Shown: positions 28,362 through 39,700 of the stretch, in pieces | How the letters are laid out: every line of letters starts with the position of its first letter | Position numbering within the stretch: position 1 is the stretch's first letter | DNA from: Pseudomonas anguilliseptica | Lineage (GTDB): Bacteria > Pseudomonadota > Gammaproteobacteria > Pseudomonadales > Pseudomonadaceae | DNA: 64,000 bases | Assembly: GCF_021375795.1 (NCBI RefSeq) | Contig: NZ_JAEIOI010000002.1 | Location: forward strand, 372,001 to 436,000 | Reading direction: 5' to 3' | Position numbers and translations under genes: made by a program | Notes under the pieces: model-generated | What the model was told of the DNA's origin: nothing | What the model saw: only the letters and a program-made list of their open reading frames with translations | Database searches by the model: none

Positions 28362-28862
28362 TCAGCGGCGAATGGCACGCCAGCTGGCCAGCAGACTCAT
28401 TACCAGCAGCACCACCACACTCAGCAGCGTCCAGTAGGTGAACGACAGCCCGAGAATGCGGTGATCGTTTTCGCCACACACACCAGCGCTCATAAACACC
28501 TCAGGCAGCCACTCATGCAGCGGCAGGTAGAAGGCGTAGAACGGGAAGGGCGAGCAGCTGGAGCTTTCCAGCACACCGCTTTCGATCAGCACCAGATGGC
28601 TGTTGTCGTATACCGCCATACCGGCAGCTACCAGCAGCAACGGCCATAAGGGCAAGGTCAGCCAGCGAAGGCCGACGCCTTCAAGCAGCAGGATCAGCAG
28701 ACTCAGAACGCCGCCACAGAGCAGCCACAAGCGAATCTGAATGCACAGGGTGCAAGGCTCCCAACCGAGCAGGTGTTGCAGCAGCAAGGCACCGCCGAGC
28801 ATGGCGAAGCAGGCAAGGCAAATCAGGACGAGCAGGGGCTTGAGTGAGGTGGGGCGGGACAT
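28362..28862 (-). CDS. dsbB: Disulfide bond formation protein B
   Basis: The protein has 166 residues and four membrane segments. The first redox pair is Cys37-Cys40 in WEPCTLCIQ; the second periplasmic pair is Cys102 (SSSCSPFPF) and Cys128 (AGVCGEN). It reoxidises DsbA in the periplasm and passes electrons to quinone. No dsbA is nearby. A hairpin after the stop may be the terminator. Confidence 0.92.
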   Translation of the reverse strand: MSRPTSLKPLLVLICLACFAMLGGALLLQHLLGWEPCTLCIQIRLWLLCGGVLSLLILLLEGVGLRWLTLPLWPLLLVAAGMAVYDNSHLVLIESGVLESSSCSPFPFYAFYLPLHEWLPEVFMSAGVCGENDHRILGLSFTYWTLLSVVVLLVMSLLASWRAIRR

Positions 28863-28935
28863 CTGAATCTCCGAAAGGCCTGGTTGATAGACTCAGGCAG
28901 GTGGTGTGCTGCGCATCAGATGCGCAGTGCAGGCT

Positions 28936-29340
28936 TTAAGTTGCACTGCTGGGTGAGCGCTGCAGGTACAAGGCCAGCAGCGCAAGGATGATCGCCAACG
29001 TATAGGCAAACAAGCCCAGGTTGATACCCAGAATCAATTTTTCCGAACCATCGGAAAGCACCATCGAGCCCCCATAACTGTCACGCAGGGCATAGGCCAG
29101 CAGAAAGCCGCCCGTCACGAAGAACGTCAGCAGGCTGCTCAGGCGTAGGTTCGACCTGAACCACACCAACCAAAAGGAAAACGCGCCAATCGCACAGTTG
29201 GTCGCCAGCTGCCAAACCTCATGCAACCGGGCATGGGCTTCCCAGCCTGGATTGAATACATGGGAATCGTTCAGTTCGAAGATTGGCACCACCACGGCAT
29301 AAAACACGATGCCTAGAGTCACCAGTAATTTGCTCAGCAT
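28936..29340 (-). CDS. Small integral membrane protein, unknown function
   Basis: The protein has 134 residues with four predicted membrane segments. I prefer ATG 29340 because GAGAGGG lies about 6 bp upstream; a GTG two codons earlier is too close to that site. I recognise no catalytic motif, though a short polar loop with HEVWQLATN separates helices 1 and 2. It could share a transcript with dsbB downstream (73-bp gap), but nothing proves this. Confidence 0.7.
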   Translation of the reverse strand: MLSKLLVTLGIVFYAVVVPIFELNDSHVFNPGWEAHARLHEVWQLATNCAIGAFSFWLVWFRSNLRLSSLLTFFVTGGFLLAYALRDSYGGSMVLSDGSEKLILGINLGLFAYTLAIILALLALYLQRSPSSAT

Positions 29341-29421
29341 GCACACCCTCTCTGTAGATCAGTAATAAAGACACGCCAAATGTTGGGCAACCCCTGACCT
29401 GAAGTGCAGCGACATAACCCG

Positions 29422-29820
29422 TCAGACTGGGCGATGCTCGGTACCCACGCCAGGGGTAAGAAACAGCAGGGTAGTGGGTTGCGTGGTTTTGGCTGTATGC
29501 CATACGCCCTGTGGCACCAGAACGTAGCTGCCGACGTGATCGAGCCGCAGGGCGCTCTCACCGCCAGGCTCCTCAAGCAGCAACAACGCACGGCCGCTTA
29601 ACAGCATGACCAGCTCTTCACCTGCCGGGTGGCGCTCCCAAGTGGGCCAGTCTGCCGAGAAGCTGAAGGCAGACATCAGCCGCCCCTGATCCAGTTCAGG
29701 TCTGGCACCGCTGAGCAACTCACCCCAGAACTGCTCGGTGACAGTAATTGGCGCGGTTTTTCCGCCGTCCTGCACATGCAAGTACGTGTGCAGAATGTCC
29801 TCAGGCGAGTCGATGCTCAT
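29422..29820 (-). CDS. Cupin-domain protein
   Basis: The protein has 132 residues, starting MSIDSPEDILHTY at ATG 29820 behind AAGGAG. A single cupin barrel is visible with ERHPAGEELVMLLSGRALLL and VPQGVWHTAKT, which supply the usual His/Glu metal ligands. Such small cupins bind a metal and can be sensors, isomerases or dioxygenases, and no specific activity can be assigned. It follows the 62-residue gene by 25 bp on the same strand. Confidence 0.8.
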   Translation of the reverse strand: MSIDSPEDILHTYLHVQDGGKTAPITVTEQFWGELLSGARPELDQGRLMSAFSFSADWPTWERHPAGEELVMLLSGRALLLLEEPGGESALRLDHVGSYVLVPQGVWHTAKTTQPTTLLFLTPGVGTEHRPV

Positions 29821-29845
29821 CCGCTGCTCCTTGGCCTGCTCAGGT

Positions 29846-30034
29846 TCAACGTTTGAGCAGCGCTGAATCCAGTTGGTTGAAGCACTGCACGATGCGCTCA
29901 TGGCTGACATCGGCAAAGGTCTTTTGCGTCAGGCTGACCAGTACACCGGGTTTCACGCGGCCGGAACGCAACTGGCGTTGCATGTAGGCCAATACTTCGG
30001 CGTCAGTGGCGGGAGAAGGGCTGGGTTGATCCAC
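29846..30034 (-). CDS. Small hypothetical protein
   Basis: The protein has 62 residues and starts with GTG at 30034; AAGAG is about 14 bases upstream, so the start is weak. It is a soluble, helical-looking protein with a central VLVSLTQKTFADVSHERIV. I know no family for it. Support comes from its tight position before the cupin gene on the same strand and amino-acid use that looks protein-like. Confidence 0.5.
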   Translation of the reverse strand: MDQPSPSPATDAEVLAYMQRQLRSGRVKPGVLVSLTQKTFADVSHERIVQCFNQLDSALLKR

Positions 30035-30172
30035 GGTCGGCGGCTCTTGCTGGATAAAAATTCGACGTTCGATGAGTGTGCCCGATTCGCTGTGCTTTAA
30101 GAATATTCACTCACAATTGCCAGCGCAGTGCCGGGCATTAATCCATCGTCCTGGCGTCATATTCCCTGACTA

Positions 30173-30198
30173 CTATAAAGGTCATACCGAAATCCTAT
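30173..30198. promoter_or_regulatory. Candidate OxyR site upstream of katG
   Basis: CTAT-N7-ATAC-N7-CTAT matches three of the four spaced tetranucleotides of the OxyR consensus ATAG-N7-CTAT-N7-ATAG-N7-CTAT, with one mismatch in ATAC. The fourth position (TTCC) does not match. It lies 68 bp before the katG start. Confidence 0.5.
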
Positions 30199-30247
30199 TG
30201 GCCCGTTCGCCGTCCAGCTACCAAGCTGAGTCCACCCCGTTAGGTGA

Positions 30248-32476
<2,229 letters not shown>

Positions 32477-32510
32477 CCCCACTAACGGCTTAACACGCCG
32501 CATGTGAAAC

Positions 32511-32550
32511 CACTTCGCCCCGTCATGGTCATTCATGACGGGGCGAAGTG
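32511..32550 (+). terminator. Long hairpin after katG
   Basis: A perfect 17-bp stem CACTTCGCCCCGTCATG / CATGACGGGGCGAAGTG with loop GTCATT lies 35 bp after the katG stop. It is followed by CTTATAAG rather than a T-run. It probably terminates or protects the katG transcript. Confidence 0.75.
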
Positions 32551-32630
32551 CTTATAAGTGCCTGATTCAGTTTGAATTCAGCCAGCATCGTTATTGTGGC
32601 CCCACGTTCAATCTCGACTGGAGCCTCAGC

Positions 32631-33176
32631 ATGCGTAACCTCGTACCGTCCCCACAGATCACCGCAACGCTGGCATTGTGCGCCGCACTGTTCAGCACCG
32701 GCGTGATGGCCAACCAGCCGCAGATCTATGGCCTGCATGAGAAGGTTTCCCTGCATGAACTGGCCCTGGAGCTACCCGCCAAACTCGATACCGGTGCCGA
32801 AACCGCTTCGCTCAGCGCCAAGAACATCGAAATGTTCAAACGCGATGGCGGCGAATGGGTGCGCTTTCAGGTAGGTCTGGATAACGCCAAGCAGGCCCCG
32901 ATCATCGAGAAACCACTGGCGCGCATGAGCTATATCAAACGCCGCGCCGACGACCGCCAGCCCGGTGACAAACAGCTCTACAGCGCACGCCCGGTGGTCG
33001 AAATGGACATCTGCGTGGGCGATGAACTGAAAAACATCGAGGTCAACCTGACCGACCGCAGCGCCTTTGAATTTCCGCTGCTGATTGGCTCAACCGCCCT
33101 AAAAGAATTCAACGCTGCAGTCAGCCCTGGCGTGCGTTACTCGGCTGGGCAACCGAGTTGTACGCAGGCCAGTTGA
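32631..33176 (+). CDS. Retropepsin-like 'ATP-dependent zinc protease' family protein, exported
   Basis: The protein has 181 residues, starting MRNLVPSPQ at ATG 32631 with GGAG upstream. A signal peptide ends at about residue 27 (STGVMA). The family core is KLDTGAETASLSA, with the D-T-G-A aspartic-protease-like motif, and LLIGSTALKEF. Proteins of this family were first named zinc proteases but look like single-domain retropepsins; RimB is a relative. Here it is periplasmic, and its substrate is unknown. Confidence 0.8.
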   Translation: MRNLVPSPQITATLALCAALFSTGVMANQPQIYGLHEKVSLHELALELPAKLDTGAETASLSAKNIEMFKRDGGEWVRFQVGLDNAKQAPIIEKPLARMSYIKRRADDRQPGDKQLYSARPVVEMDICVGDELKNIEVNLTDRSAFEFPLLIGSTALKEFNAAVSPGVRYSAGQPSCTQAS

Positions 33177-33290
33177 TATGCGGGTTGACCGCAATGATTT
33201 CATTCGTCATAACGCGACCTTCCAAACAATTTTCGAGTTCTGCCTTTTTTATGCTGGCGACTCGAACAAAAGGTAATGGGAGCAGAGACA

Positions 33291-33608
33291 TTGAAACGAA
33301 TCCATCCATTGATGCTCACCACTCTCCTGGCAACTATTGACCAGGCCTGGGCGATGGAGGGACGTGGTAATTCGGTTGAACAGTTCTCCGTGGCTACCAT
33401 CCTGGGTACAGCAGGTATCAGCATAACCACCAGTAACGCCATACAGGGCTACGCAAGCGCTCGCGACGATGCGCTGGTTTACGTTGCGAGCGCTGGAGGC
33501 ATCCATGGTGCACAACTGGAGCAAGCACTGCGCCACTACCGCGATGCACACCCCAAGTCCACGTTAAGCAATATGCAAATAGCATTAGCCATCGCCAGCC
33601 AGGGCTAA
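33291..33608 (+). CDS. DUF2388-type small exported protein
   Basis: The protein has 105 residues from TTG 33291, which has GGGAG 8 bp upstream; ATG 33276 is an alternative start adding five residues. A signal peptide ends at DQAWA. The mature part contains ASARDDALVYVASAGGIHG, recognisable as DUF2388, a small periplasmic family widespread in Pseudomonas with no known function. Its last codons overlap the convergent XRE gene by 4 bp. Confidence 0.75.
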   Translation: MKRIHPLMLTTLLATIDQAWAMEGRGNSVEQFSVATILGTAGISITTSNAIQGYASARDDALVYVASAGGIHGAQLEQALRHYRDAHPKSTLSNMQIALAIASQG

Positions 33609-34426
33609 ACAGTTTCAGGAGCTTCCAACGAGCGTTCATAGGCCTGGGTCATGATCTGCCAGGTCGGCGCATCGGCGGGAATCAGGTGTTCGATGCGCAA
33701 TGAGGCCACGGTAATGTCGAGTGGCATACCGAACGTAGTGAAAGTGGAGAGGAAATTCAGTTCGCCCTGTGCGGAGTCGACCCGAGTCATCAGCAGTGGG
33801 GGAAACTCATTCGCCAGTAGTGCAGGGCTAGAGGCTGCTGGCAGGGTTTCCAGCACTCTGGCCAGTTCAGGGTTGTCCAGGGCCTCGCGTGCAGCGCGCT
33901 GCCAGGCCACTGCGCGAACTTCTTCGGCATTGAGCAGGTGATCGCCTAGCCCACCCGGTTGCAGCAATGTACGCAACAGGTTCAAACCCTCGACGGCATC
34001 CGTAGGCAGCCCGATCAGGTCGAACAGCACGGCGGTGCTGGCGTTGGCGGCCAGAACGTCCCAGTTGCTGCCTAGTACGATGGCCGGTGCCGGGTTATTG
34101 GCCTGCAGCACATGGCCAATCGCCCCACGAATGGCATCCATCGCCGGGGCTGCGAGCGGTGATGCCTCGTAACGCGGCGCATAGCCGGCCGCCAGAAAAA
34201 CGCTATTGCACTGCTCCAGCGGTGTATTCAGAGCCATCAGCAGGGCATGTAGTGTACTGGGGCTTGGCTTGGCGCGGCCGGTTTCGATGCAGCTCAGGTG
34301 TCGTTGGGAAATCCCCGTTATCAAGGCCAGATCGAGCTGGCTCAAGCGGGCTTGTTGTCGTAGCAGGCGCAACTGCGAACCGGCTGTTGCCGAGGATATC
34401 GTTCGAGAAAGCGGGCGCGAGTTCAT
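33605..34426 (-). CDS. XRE-family regulator with MmyB-like ligand-binding domain
   Basis: The protein has 273 residues. An N-terminal Cro/CI helix-turn-helix lies at about 17-72 (LALITGISQRHLSCIETGRA) and a C-terminal MmyB-like domain at about 105-265 (ANNPAPAIVLGSNWDVLAAN), a domain reported to bind fatty-acid-like ligands. It is divergent from the DUF2834-MAPEG pair across 108 bp that hold a 17-bp palindrome, so it probably represses those genes and itself. Confidence 0.85.
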   Translation of the reverse strand: MNSRPLSRTISSATAGSQLRLLRQQARLSQLDLALITGISQRHLSCIETGRAKPSPSTLHALLMALNTPLEQCNSVFLAAGYAPRYEASPLAAPAMDAIRGAIGHVLQANNPAPAIVLGSNWDVLAANASTAVLFDLIGLPTDAVEGLNLLRTLLQPGGLGDHLLNAEEVRAVAWQRAAREALDNPELARVLETLPAASSPALLANEFPPLLMTRVDSAQGELNFLSTFTTFGMPLDITVASLRIEHLIPADAPTWQIMTQAYERSLEAPETV

Positions 34427-34461
34427 ATGCAGACTCTGGCAGTGCGAGCGGGGCAGCGTCT

Positions 34462-34478
34462 ATGACCTGTCAGGTCAT
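34462..34478. promoter_or_regulatory. Candidate operator palindrome of the XRE regulator
   Basis: ATGACCTGTCAGGTCAT is a perfect 17-bp odd palindrome between the divergent XRE and DUF2834 genes. The sequence GGTCATTGA occurs within it (34473-34481) and again at 34513-34521, 40 bp apart, as a second half-site close to the ribosome site of the rightward gene. Confidence 0.6.
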
Positions 34479-34534
34479 TGAACGCGCGGCGACGATATCA
34501 CTAATTTTTCCTGGTCATTGATTAGGAGCAGAAC

Positions 34535-34861
34535 ATGAACCGACCCTATATTGCGCTAGCCGTCTTGCTGGCGTTTTCTCTGTATACCGCCTGGACCATG
34601 CTTATGGCCGAACAGTCGCTGCTGGCGTTCGGGCTTGAGCTGATTTCTCGACCGGACACGGCACAGGTGGTGATTGACCTCTATCTGCTGGGCGTTATGG
34701 CCTGCATCTGGATATACCGTGATGCCCGTTCGAAAGGCCGCTCGCTCGCTGCGATTGTGCCGTTCTTCGTGGTTACGGCTATTTTCGTCTCCATTGGCCC
34801 GCTGTTGTACATCGTCATGGATGGATTCACCCGCCCACGCCAGCCTGAGAGGTTGGCATGA
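34535..34861 (+). CDS. DUF2834-type membrane protein
   Basis: The protein has 108 residues with three predicted membrane segments, starting at ATG 34535 behind TTAGGAG. The length and pattern (LYTAWTMLMAEQSLLAF, then VIDLYLLGVMACIWIYRDAR) match the small DUF2834 family of unknown function. It overlaps the MAPEG gene by 4 bp (ATGA). The pair is probably controlled by the divergent XRE regulator. Confidence 0.78.
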   Translation: MNRPYIALAVLLAFSLYTAWTMLMAEQSLLAFGLELISRPDTAQVVIDLYLLGVMACIWIYRDARSKGRSLAAIVPFFVVTAIFVSIGPLLYIVMDGFTRPRQPERLA

Positions 34862-35289
34862 ACACTGTGCTGCACGCATACACGGTCTGTGTGCTGCTTT
34901 TGTTCCTAAAAATGCTGGCGATATCCTGCTATCAGGGTTATTTCCGCCTCAGGTACCTGGCTTTCGTCAATGCCGAAGACGCTGGCTTTTTCAAACGCAC
35001 GCGTTCTCCAAATGAATTGCCGCATGTACAACGCGCTGCCAAGGCCTGGGCGAATGACTTGGAGAACATCCCGCTGTTTTTCGTTTTGGGCGCACTCGCT
35101 GTAGTGCTGAATACGCCCAACGAAGCGACTGTCGGAATTTTCTACGTGTTCACCAGTGCTCGTCTGCTTCACACCCTGATGTACCTGAACAGGCTGCAGC
35201 CATGGCGCACCATCGCTTATGGCGTAGCAGTCATCTGCCTTCTGTTGCTGGCGGCATTACTAGGGTTTGCAGTTTTTAGTGGCGTATAG
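34858..35289 (+). CDS. MAPEG-family membrane protein
   Basis: The protein has 143 residues and four membrane segments. The MAPEG signature is clear in VQRAAKAWANDLENIPLFFVLG and VFTSARLLHTLMYLNRLQPW (read as two stretches), resembling microsomal glutathione transferase 1. It may conjugate glutathione to hydrophobic compounds or reduce lipid peroxides in the membrane. It is translationally coupled to the DUF2834 gene. Confidence 0.83.
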   Translation: MNTVLHAYTVCVLLLFLKMLAISCYQGYFRLRYLAFVNAEDAGFFKRTRSPNELPHVQRAAKAWANDLENIPLFFVLGALAVVLNTPNEATVGIFYVFTSARLLHTLMYLNRLQPWRTIAYGVAVICLLLLAALLGFAVFSGV

Positions 35290-35298
35290 CAGCAGGTC

Positions 35299-35336
35299 AA
35301 AAAAAGCCCCACGGCAAGGAGCAACTGCCATGGGGC
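35299..35336 (-). terminator. Rho-independent terminator of mexEF-oprN
   Basis: On the minus strand, GCCCCATGGCA and TGCCGTGGGGC form a stem with one mismatch, followed by seven Ts (35299-35305). It ends the efflux operon and may also stop the convergent MAPEG transcript. Confidence 0.85.
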
Positions 35337-35382
35337 GGGAAGGGGTTGGCCAGGCCAACCTGGGGGAGAGTCGTTAAGCAGA

Positions 35383-36786
35383 TCAGGCGTTTGGCTGCCA
35401 CCCACCGCCAAGGGCCTTGTAGATGGCGACGATGCCGCGATACAGCTCGACTTCCGCCTGGGCCTGGGCGTCTTCGGCGCTCAGGCGTTCGCGTTCGGCG
35501 TCGAGCAATACCAGAAAGTCCACTTCACCTTCGCGGTAGCGCACACGGGCTTGTTCGGCGGCGGCGCGGCTGGCGTCGGATTGGCGTAGCAGGGCGAGCA
35601 GGCGCTGTTGGCGTTTTCCGTAGTCGCTAAAGGCGTTAGCCGATTCCTCCAGGGCCAGCAGCACGTGCTGCTCATAGTTGGCCAGCGCGCCATCGGCTTC
35701 GGCTTCAGCCCCACGCAGACGTGCACGCACGCTGCCCAGGTCAAACGCGGCCCAGCTGATGGTCGGTGCCAGGCCCCAGGCTTGCGCTGCTGATGACCCC
35801 AGCTGCGAACCACGCCCGGCAGTGAAACCAAGGAAACCGGACAGACTCACCCGTGGAAACAGGTCTGCTGTGGCCACGCCTATATTGGCGGTAGCGGCGG
35901 CCAGTTGCCGTTCGGCGGCGCGAATATCCGGGCGGCGGCGCAGTAACTCGCCTGGGTCGCCCACCGGTAGCGCCTTGGCGATAGCGGGCAGTTCTTGCGC
36001 CGAGAGGTCCACACTCAACTGATCCGGGCGCTGGCCGAGCAGGGTGGCGATGCGGTGCTTGGCGCGCTGCTGCTGCGCCTGAAGTTGCGGCAGGCTGGCT
36101 TCGGTGCTGGCTAGGCGAGCGTCACTGCGCAGCACATCCAGCTGGCTACCAACACCAGCTTCACGCAACTGCTCGGTTATGGCGCGGGATTCCTGCTGGT
36201 TTTTCAGGTTGGCGCGGGCAATGCGCTCACGCAGCTGTGCGCCACGCAGGCTGCCGTAAGCATCCACAAGCTCGGCAATCAGGCTGACCTGCAGTTGCTG
36301 GTAATCCGCTTCGGCCACGTCCAGTTCGGCGTCGCTGGCTTCCAGTTGGCGCTGGATGCGGCCAAACAGGTCCAACTCCCAGAGCATGTCCAGCCCCAGG
36401 TCATAACGCTCGCCGCGCACGCGCTGCTCGGTCACGCCGGGTTGCTGTGCCTTGCCGAACTCACCGCTGGCACGACTGGTGATGGTCGGTAACTGATCGT
36501 TGCCGAGGTCATCACGGATGGCCTGGGCCGCCCGCAAGCGGGCAAAGGCCACGCGCAGCTGGCGGTTATCCTTGAGAGACTGCTCGACCAGTTGGTTGAG
36601 CACCGGGTCGTCGAACTGCTGCCACCAGCTTGCTTCAAAGCGCGAACGATCGTAGCTACTGCCTTGCGCGTTGCTCAGCTGGGCATCTGCAGTTTGCGGT
36701 GCCTGGTAGTCCGGGCCGACGGCGCAGGCTGTCAGCGCCAGGGTCAGCAGGCTGATGGCCAGCGGTTTGGCGTTAAAGGGCTTCAT
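35383..36786 (-). CDS. oprN: Outer-membrane efflux channel lipoprotein, OprN-like
   Basis: The protein has 467 residues with a lipoprotein signal LLTLALTACAVG (Cys about 21). The NodT/OprM-type channel repeats are present, with LLRRRPDIRAAERQLAAATANIG in two stretches and a GEVDFLVLLDAERE C-terminal helix. It is the third gene of mexEF-oprN and overlaps mexF by 4 bp. OprN is the exit duct for chloramphenicol, quinolones and quorum-sensing precursors in P. aeruginosa. Confidence 0.9.
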   Translation of the reverse strand: MKPFNAKPLAISLLTLALTACAVGPDYQAPQTADAQLSNAQGSSYDRSRFEASWWQQFDDPVLNQLVEQSLKDNRQLRVAFARLRAAQAIRDDLGNDQLPTITSRASGEFGKAQQPGVTEQRVRGERYDLGLDMLWELDLFGRIQRQLEASDAELDVAEADYQQLQVSLIAELVDAYGSLRGAQLRERIARANLKNQQESRAITEQLREAGVGSQLDVLRSDARLASTEASLPQLQAQQQRAKHRIATLLGQRPDQLSVDLSAQELPAIAKALPVGDPGELLRRRPDIRAAERQLAAATANIGVATADLFPRVSLSGFLGFTAGRGSQLGSSAAQAWGLAPTISWAAFDLGSVRARLRGAEAEADGALANYEQHVLLALEESANAFSDYGKRQQRLLALLRQSDASRAAAEQARVRYREGEVDFLVLLDAERERLSAEDAQAQAEVELYRGIVAIYKALGGGWQPNA

Positions 36787-39700
36787 GCCTGCACCTCCTG
36801 CAAACGTACCGCTTTCTGTGCTTCGCGTTTCTCCACAAAACCGCGAATCAACACATAGAACACCGGGGTCAGCAGCAGGCCGAAGAAGGTCACTCCGAGC
36901 ATGCCACTGAATACCGCCACGCCCATGGCATGACGCATTTCTGCGCCGGCGCCGGAAGACATCACCAACGGCACCACCCCCATGATAAAGGCGAAGCTGG
37001 TCATCAGAATCGGCCGCAGACGCAGGCGGCAGGCTTCCAGCACTGCACTCACGCGATCCATGCCTTCTTCCTGTTTCTCCTTGGCGAACTCGACGATGAG
37101 GATGGCGTTCTTACAGGCTAAGCCCACCAGTACGATCAAGCCGATCTGGGTGAAGATGTTGTTGTCGCCCCCCGCCAGAATTACCCCGGTGATGGCCGAC
37201 AGCAGGGTCATCGGCACGATCAGGATCACCGCCAGCGGCAGGCTCCAGCTTTCGTACTGAGCGGCCAGTACCAGGAAGGCCAGCAGCACGCAGAGCGGGA
37301 AGACGAAGATCGCGCTGTTACCGGCCAGAATCTGCTGGTAGGTCAGGTCGGTCCACTCGAAGCTCATGCCGTTGGGCAGTTCTTCCTTGAGCAGCTTGGC
37401 CATCGCCGCTTCAGCCTGGCCGGAGCTGTAGCCGGGCGCTGCCGCACCGTTGATCTCGGCTGTGAGGAAGCCGTTGTAGTGCATCACCCGATCTGGCCCG
37501 GAGCTGGCGCTGACTTTAAGGAAGGCCGACAGCGGCACCATTTCGCCACGGTTGTTGCGCACCTTGAGTTGGCCGATCTGCTCCGGCTCCAGACGGAACT
37601 GCTGCTCGGCCTGTACGTTGACCTGGTAGGTACGGCCAAAGCGGTTGAAATCGTTGGCGTACAGCGAGCCCAGGTAGATCTGCATGGTGTCGAAGATGTC
37701 GCTGATCGCCACGCCGTGGGTCTTGGCCTTCTCGCGGTCGATGGCGGCATCGATCTGCGGCACGTTCACCTGATAGCTGGTGAACACCGACATCGGGTCC
37801 AGCTCTGGCAGCGCGCGGGCCTTGGCGATGACGTTCTGGGTTTGCACGTACAGTTCGTCGTAGCCGAGGTTGCCACGGTCCTGCACCTGCAGGCGGAATC
37901 CGCCGATGGTGCCCAGACCCTGCACCGGTGGTGGTGGGAAGATGGCGATATAGGCGTCCTGAATCTCGCTGAACTGCGCGTTCAGCTCGGCCGCAATCGC
38001 CGTGGCGCTCATCGACGGATCACTGCGCTCATCGAACGGTTTCAGCGGCGTAAAGACGATGCCGCTGTTCGGGCTGTTGGTGAAGCCGTTGATCGACAGG
38101 CCAGGGAAGGCCACGGTGTTTTCCACACCGGGGTGCTTGCCGGCGATTTCCGACATCTTCTTGATTACGTCTTCGGTGCGGTCCAGGGTCGCCGCATCCG
38201 GCAGTTGGGCAAAGGCCACCAGGTACTGTTTGTCCTGCGCCGGTACAAAGCCTGTGGGCGTAGTGGCAAAGCCCAGATAGGTCAGGCCCATCAAGCCGGC
38301 GTAGACGAACAGGGCGATGCCGCTGCCGCGCAGCACACGTTTTACGGTGCCGACATAGCCATGGCTGGCGCGGTCGAACAGGCGGTTGAACGGCGTGAAC
38401 AGCCAGCCGCCAAACAGTTTGTCGAGCACCTTGGAGAAGCGGTCTTTCGGCGCGTCGTGGCTTTTCAGCAGCACGGCCGCCAGGGCAGGGGACAGGGTCA
38501 GCGAGTTAAAGGCGCTGATCACGGTCGAGATGGCAATCGTCAGGGCGAACTGCTGGTAGAACTGCCCGGTAAGCCCGGAAATAAACGCCGTGGGGATAAA
38601 CACTGCGCACAGCACCAGGGCCGTGGCCACGATCGGCCCGGTCACTTCTTTCATCGCCTGCTTGGTCGCTTCCACCGGCGACTTACCGAGGCCGATATTA
38701 CGCTCGACGTTCTCCACGACGACGATGGCGTCGTCCACCACGATGCCGATAGCCAGCACCAGGCCGAACAGCGACAGGGCGTTGAGCGAAAAGCCAAACA
38801 TGTGCATCACGGCGAAGGTGCCGATCAACGACACCGGCACGGCAGCCAGCGGGATGATCGACGCGCGCCAGGTTTGCAGGAACAGAATCACCACCAGCAC
38901 CACCAGGATGATGGCCTCGAGCAAGGTATGCACCACCGCCTCGATGGAGCCCCGCACGAAAATGGTCGGGTCGTAGACGATTTCGTAGTCCACGCCCTGC
39001 GGGAAGCTCTGTTTCAACTCGGCCATGCGGGCGCGCACCGCATCGGAAATCTCGATAGCGTTGGAGCCGGGACGCTGGAACACCGGGATGGCAACCGCCG
39101 GTTTGTTGTTGAGTAAGGAGCGCAGTGCGTACTGACTGGAACCCAGTTCAATGCGTGCGATGTCTTTCAAACGGGTGATTTCACCGTTCTCACCGGCGCG
39201 AATGATGATGTTCTCGAACTCTTCCTCGCTGACCAGACGTCCCTGGGTGTTGATCGACAGTTGGAAGCTGTTGCCGGCATCCGAGGGCGGCGCACCGAGC
39301 GAGCCGGCTGCAACCTGACGGTTCTGCTCGCGAATGGCATTGACCACGTCGCTGGCGGCCAGGCCCCGTGACGCGACCTTGTTCGGATCGAGCCACACGC
39401 GCAACGAATAGTTGCCCAGGCCAAACAACTGCACATCGCCCACGCCATCCAGACGCGCAAGCTCGTCCTTGACGTTGAGCGCGGCATAGTTGGACAGATA
39501 CAGCATGTCGTAGCGGTCGTCCGGAGAGGTCAGGTGCACAACCATGGTCAGGTCGGGTGAAGCCTTGTCGACGGTCACACCGAGACGCTGCACTTCGGTG
39601 GGCAGGGTCGGCATGGTTCGGGTTACGCGGTTCTGTACCTGCACCTGGGCTTTGTCCAAGTCGGTACCGAGGGCGAAGGTCAAGGTTAGGGTCATCTTGC

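Noticed and set aside
37479..39116. 545-codon open frame on the plus strand opposite mexF
   Set aside because: It lies wholly inside mexF on the other strand, is extremely His/Gln/Arg/Gly-rich, and has no recognisable domain; it is a GC-bias shadow.
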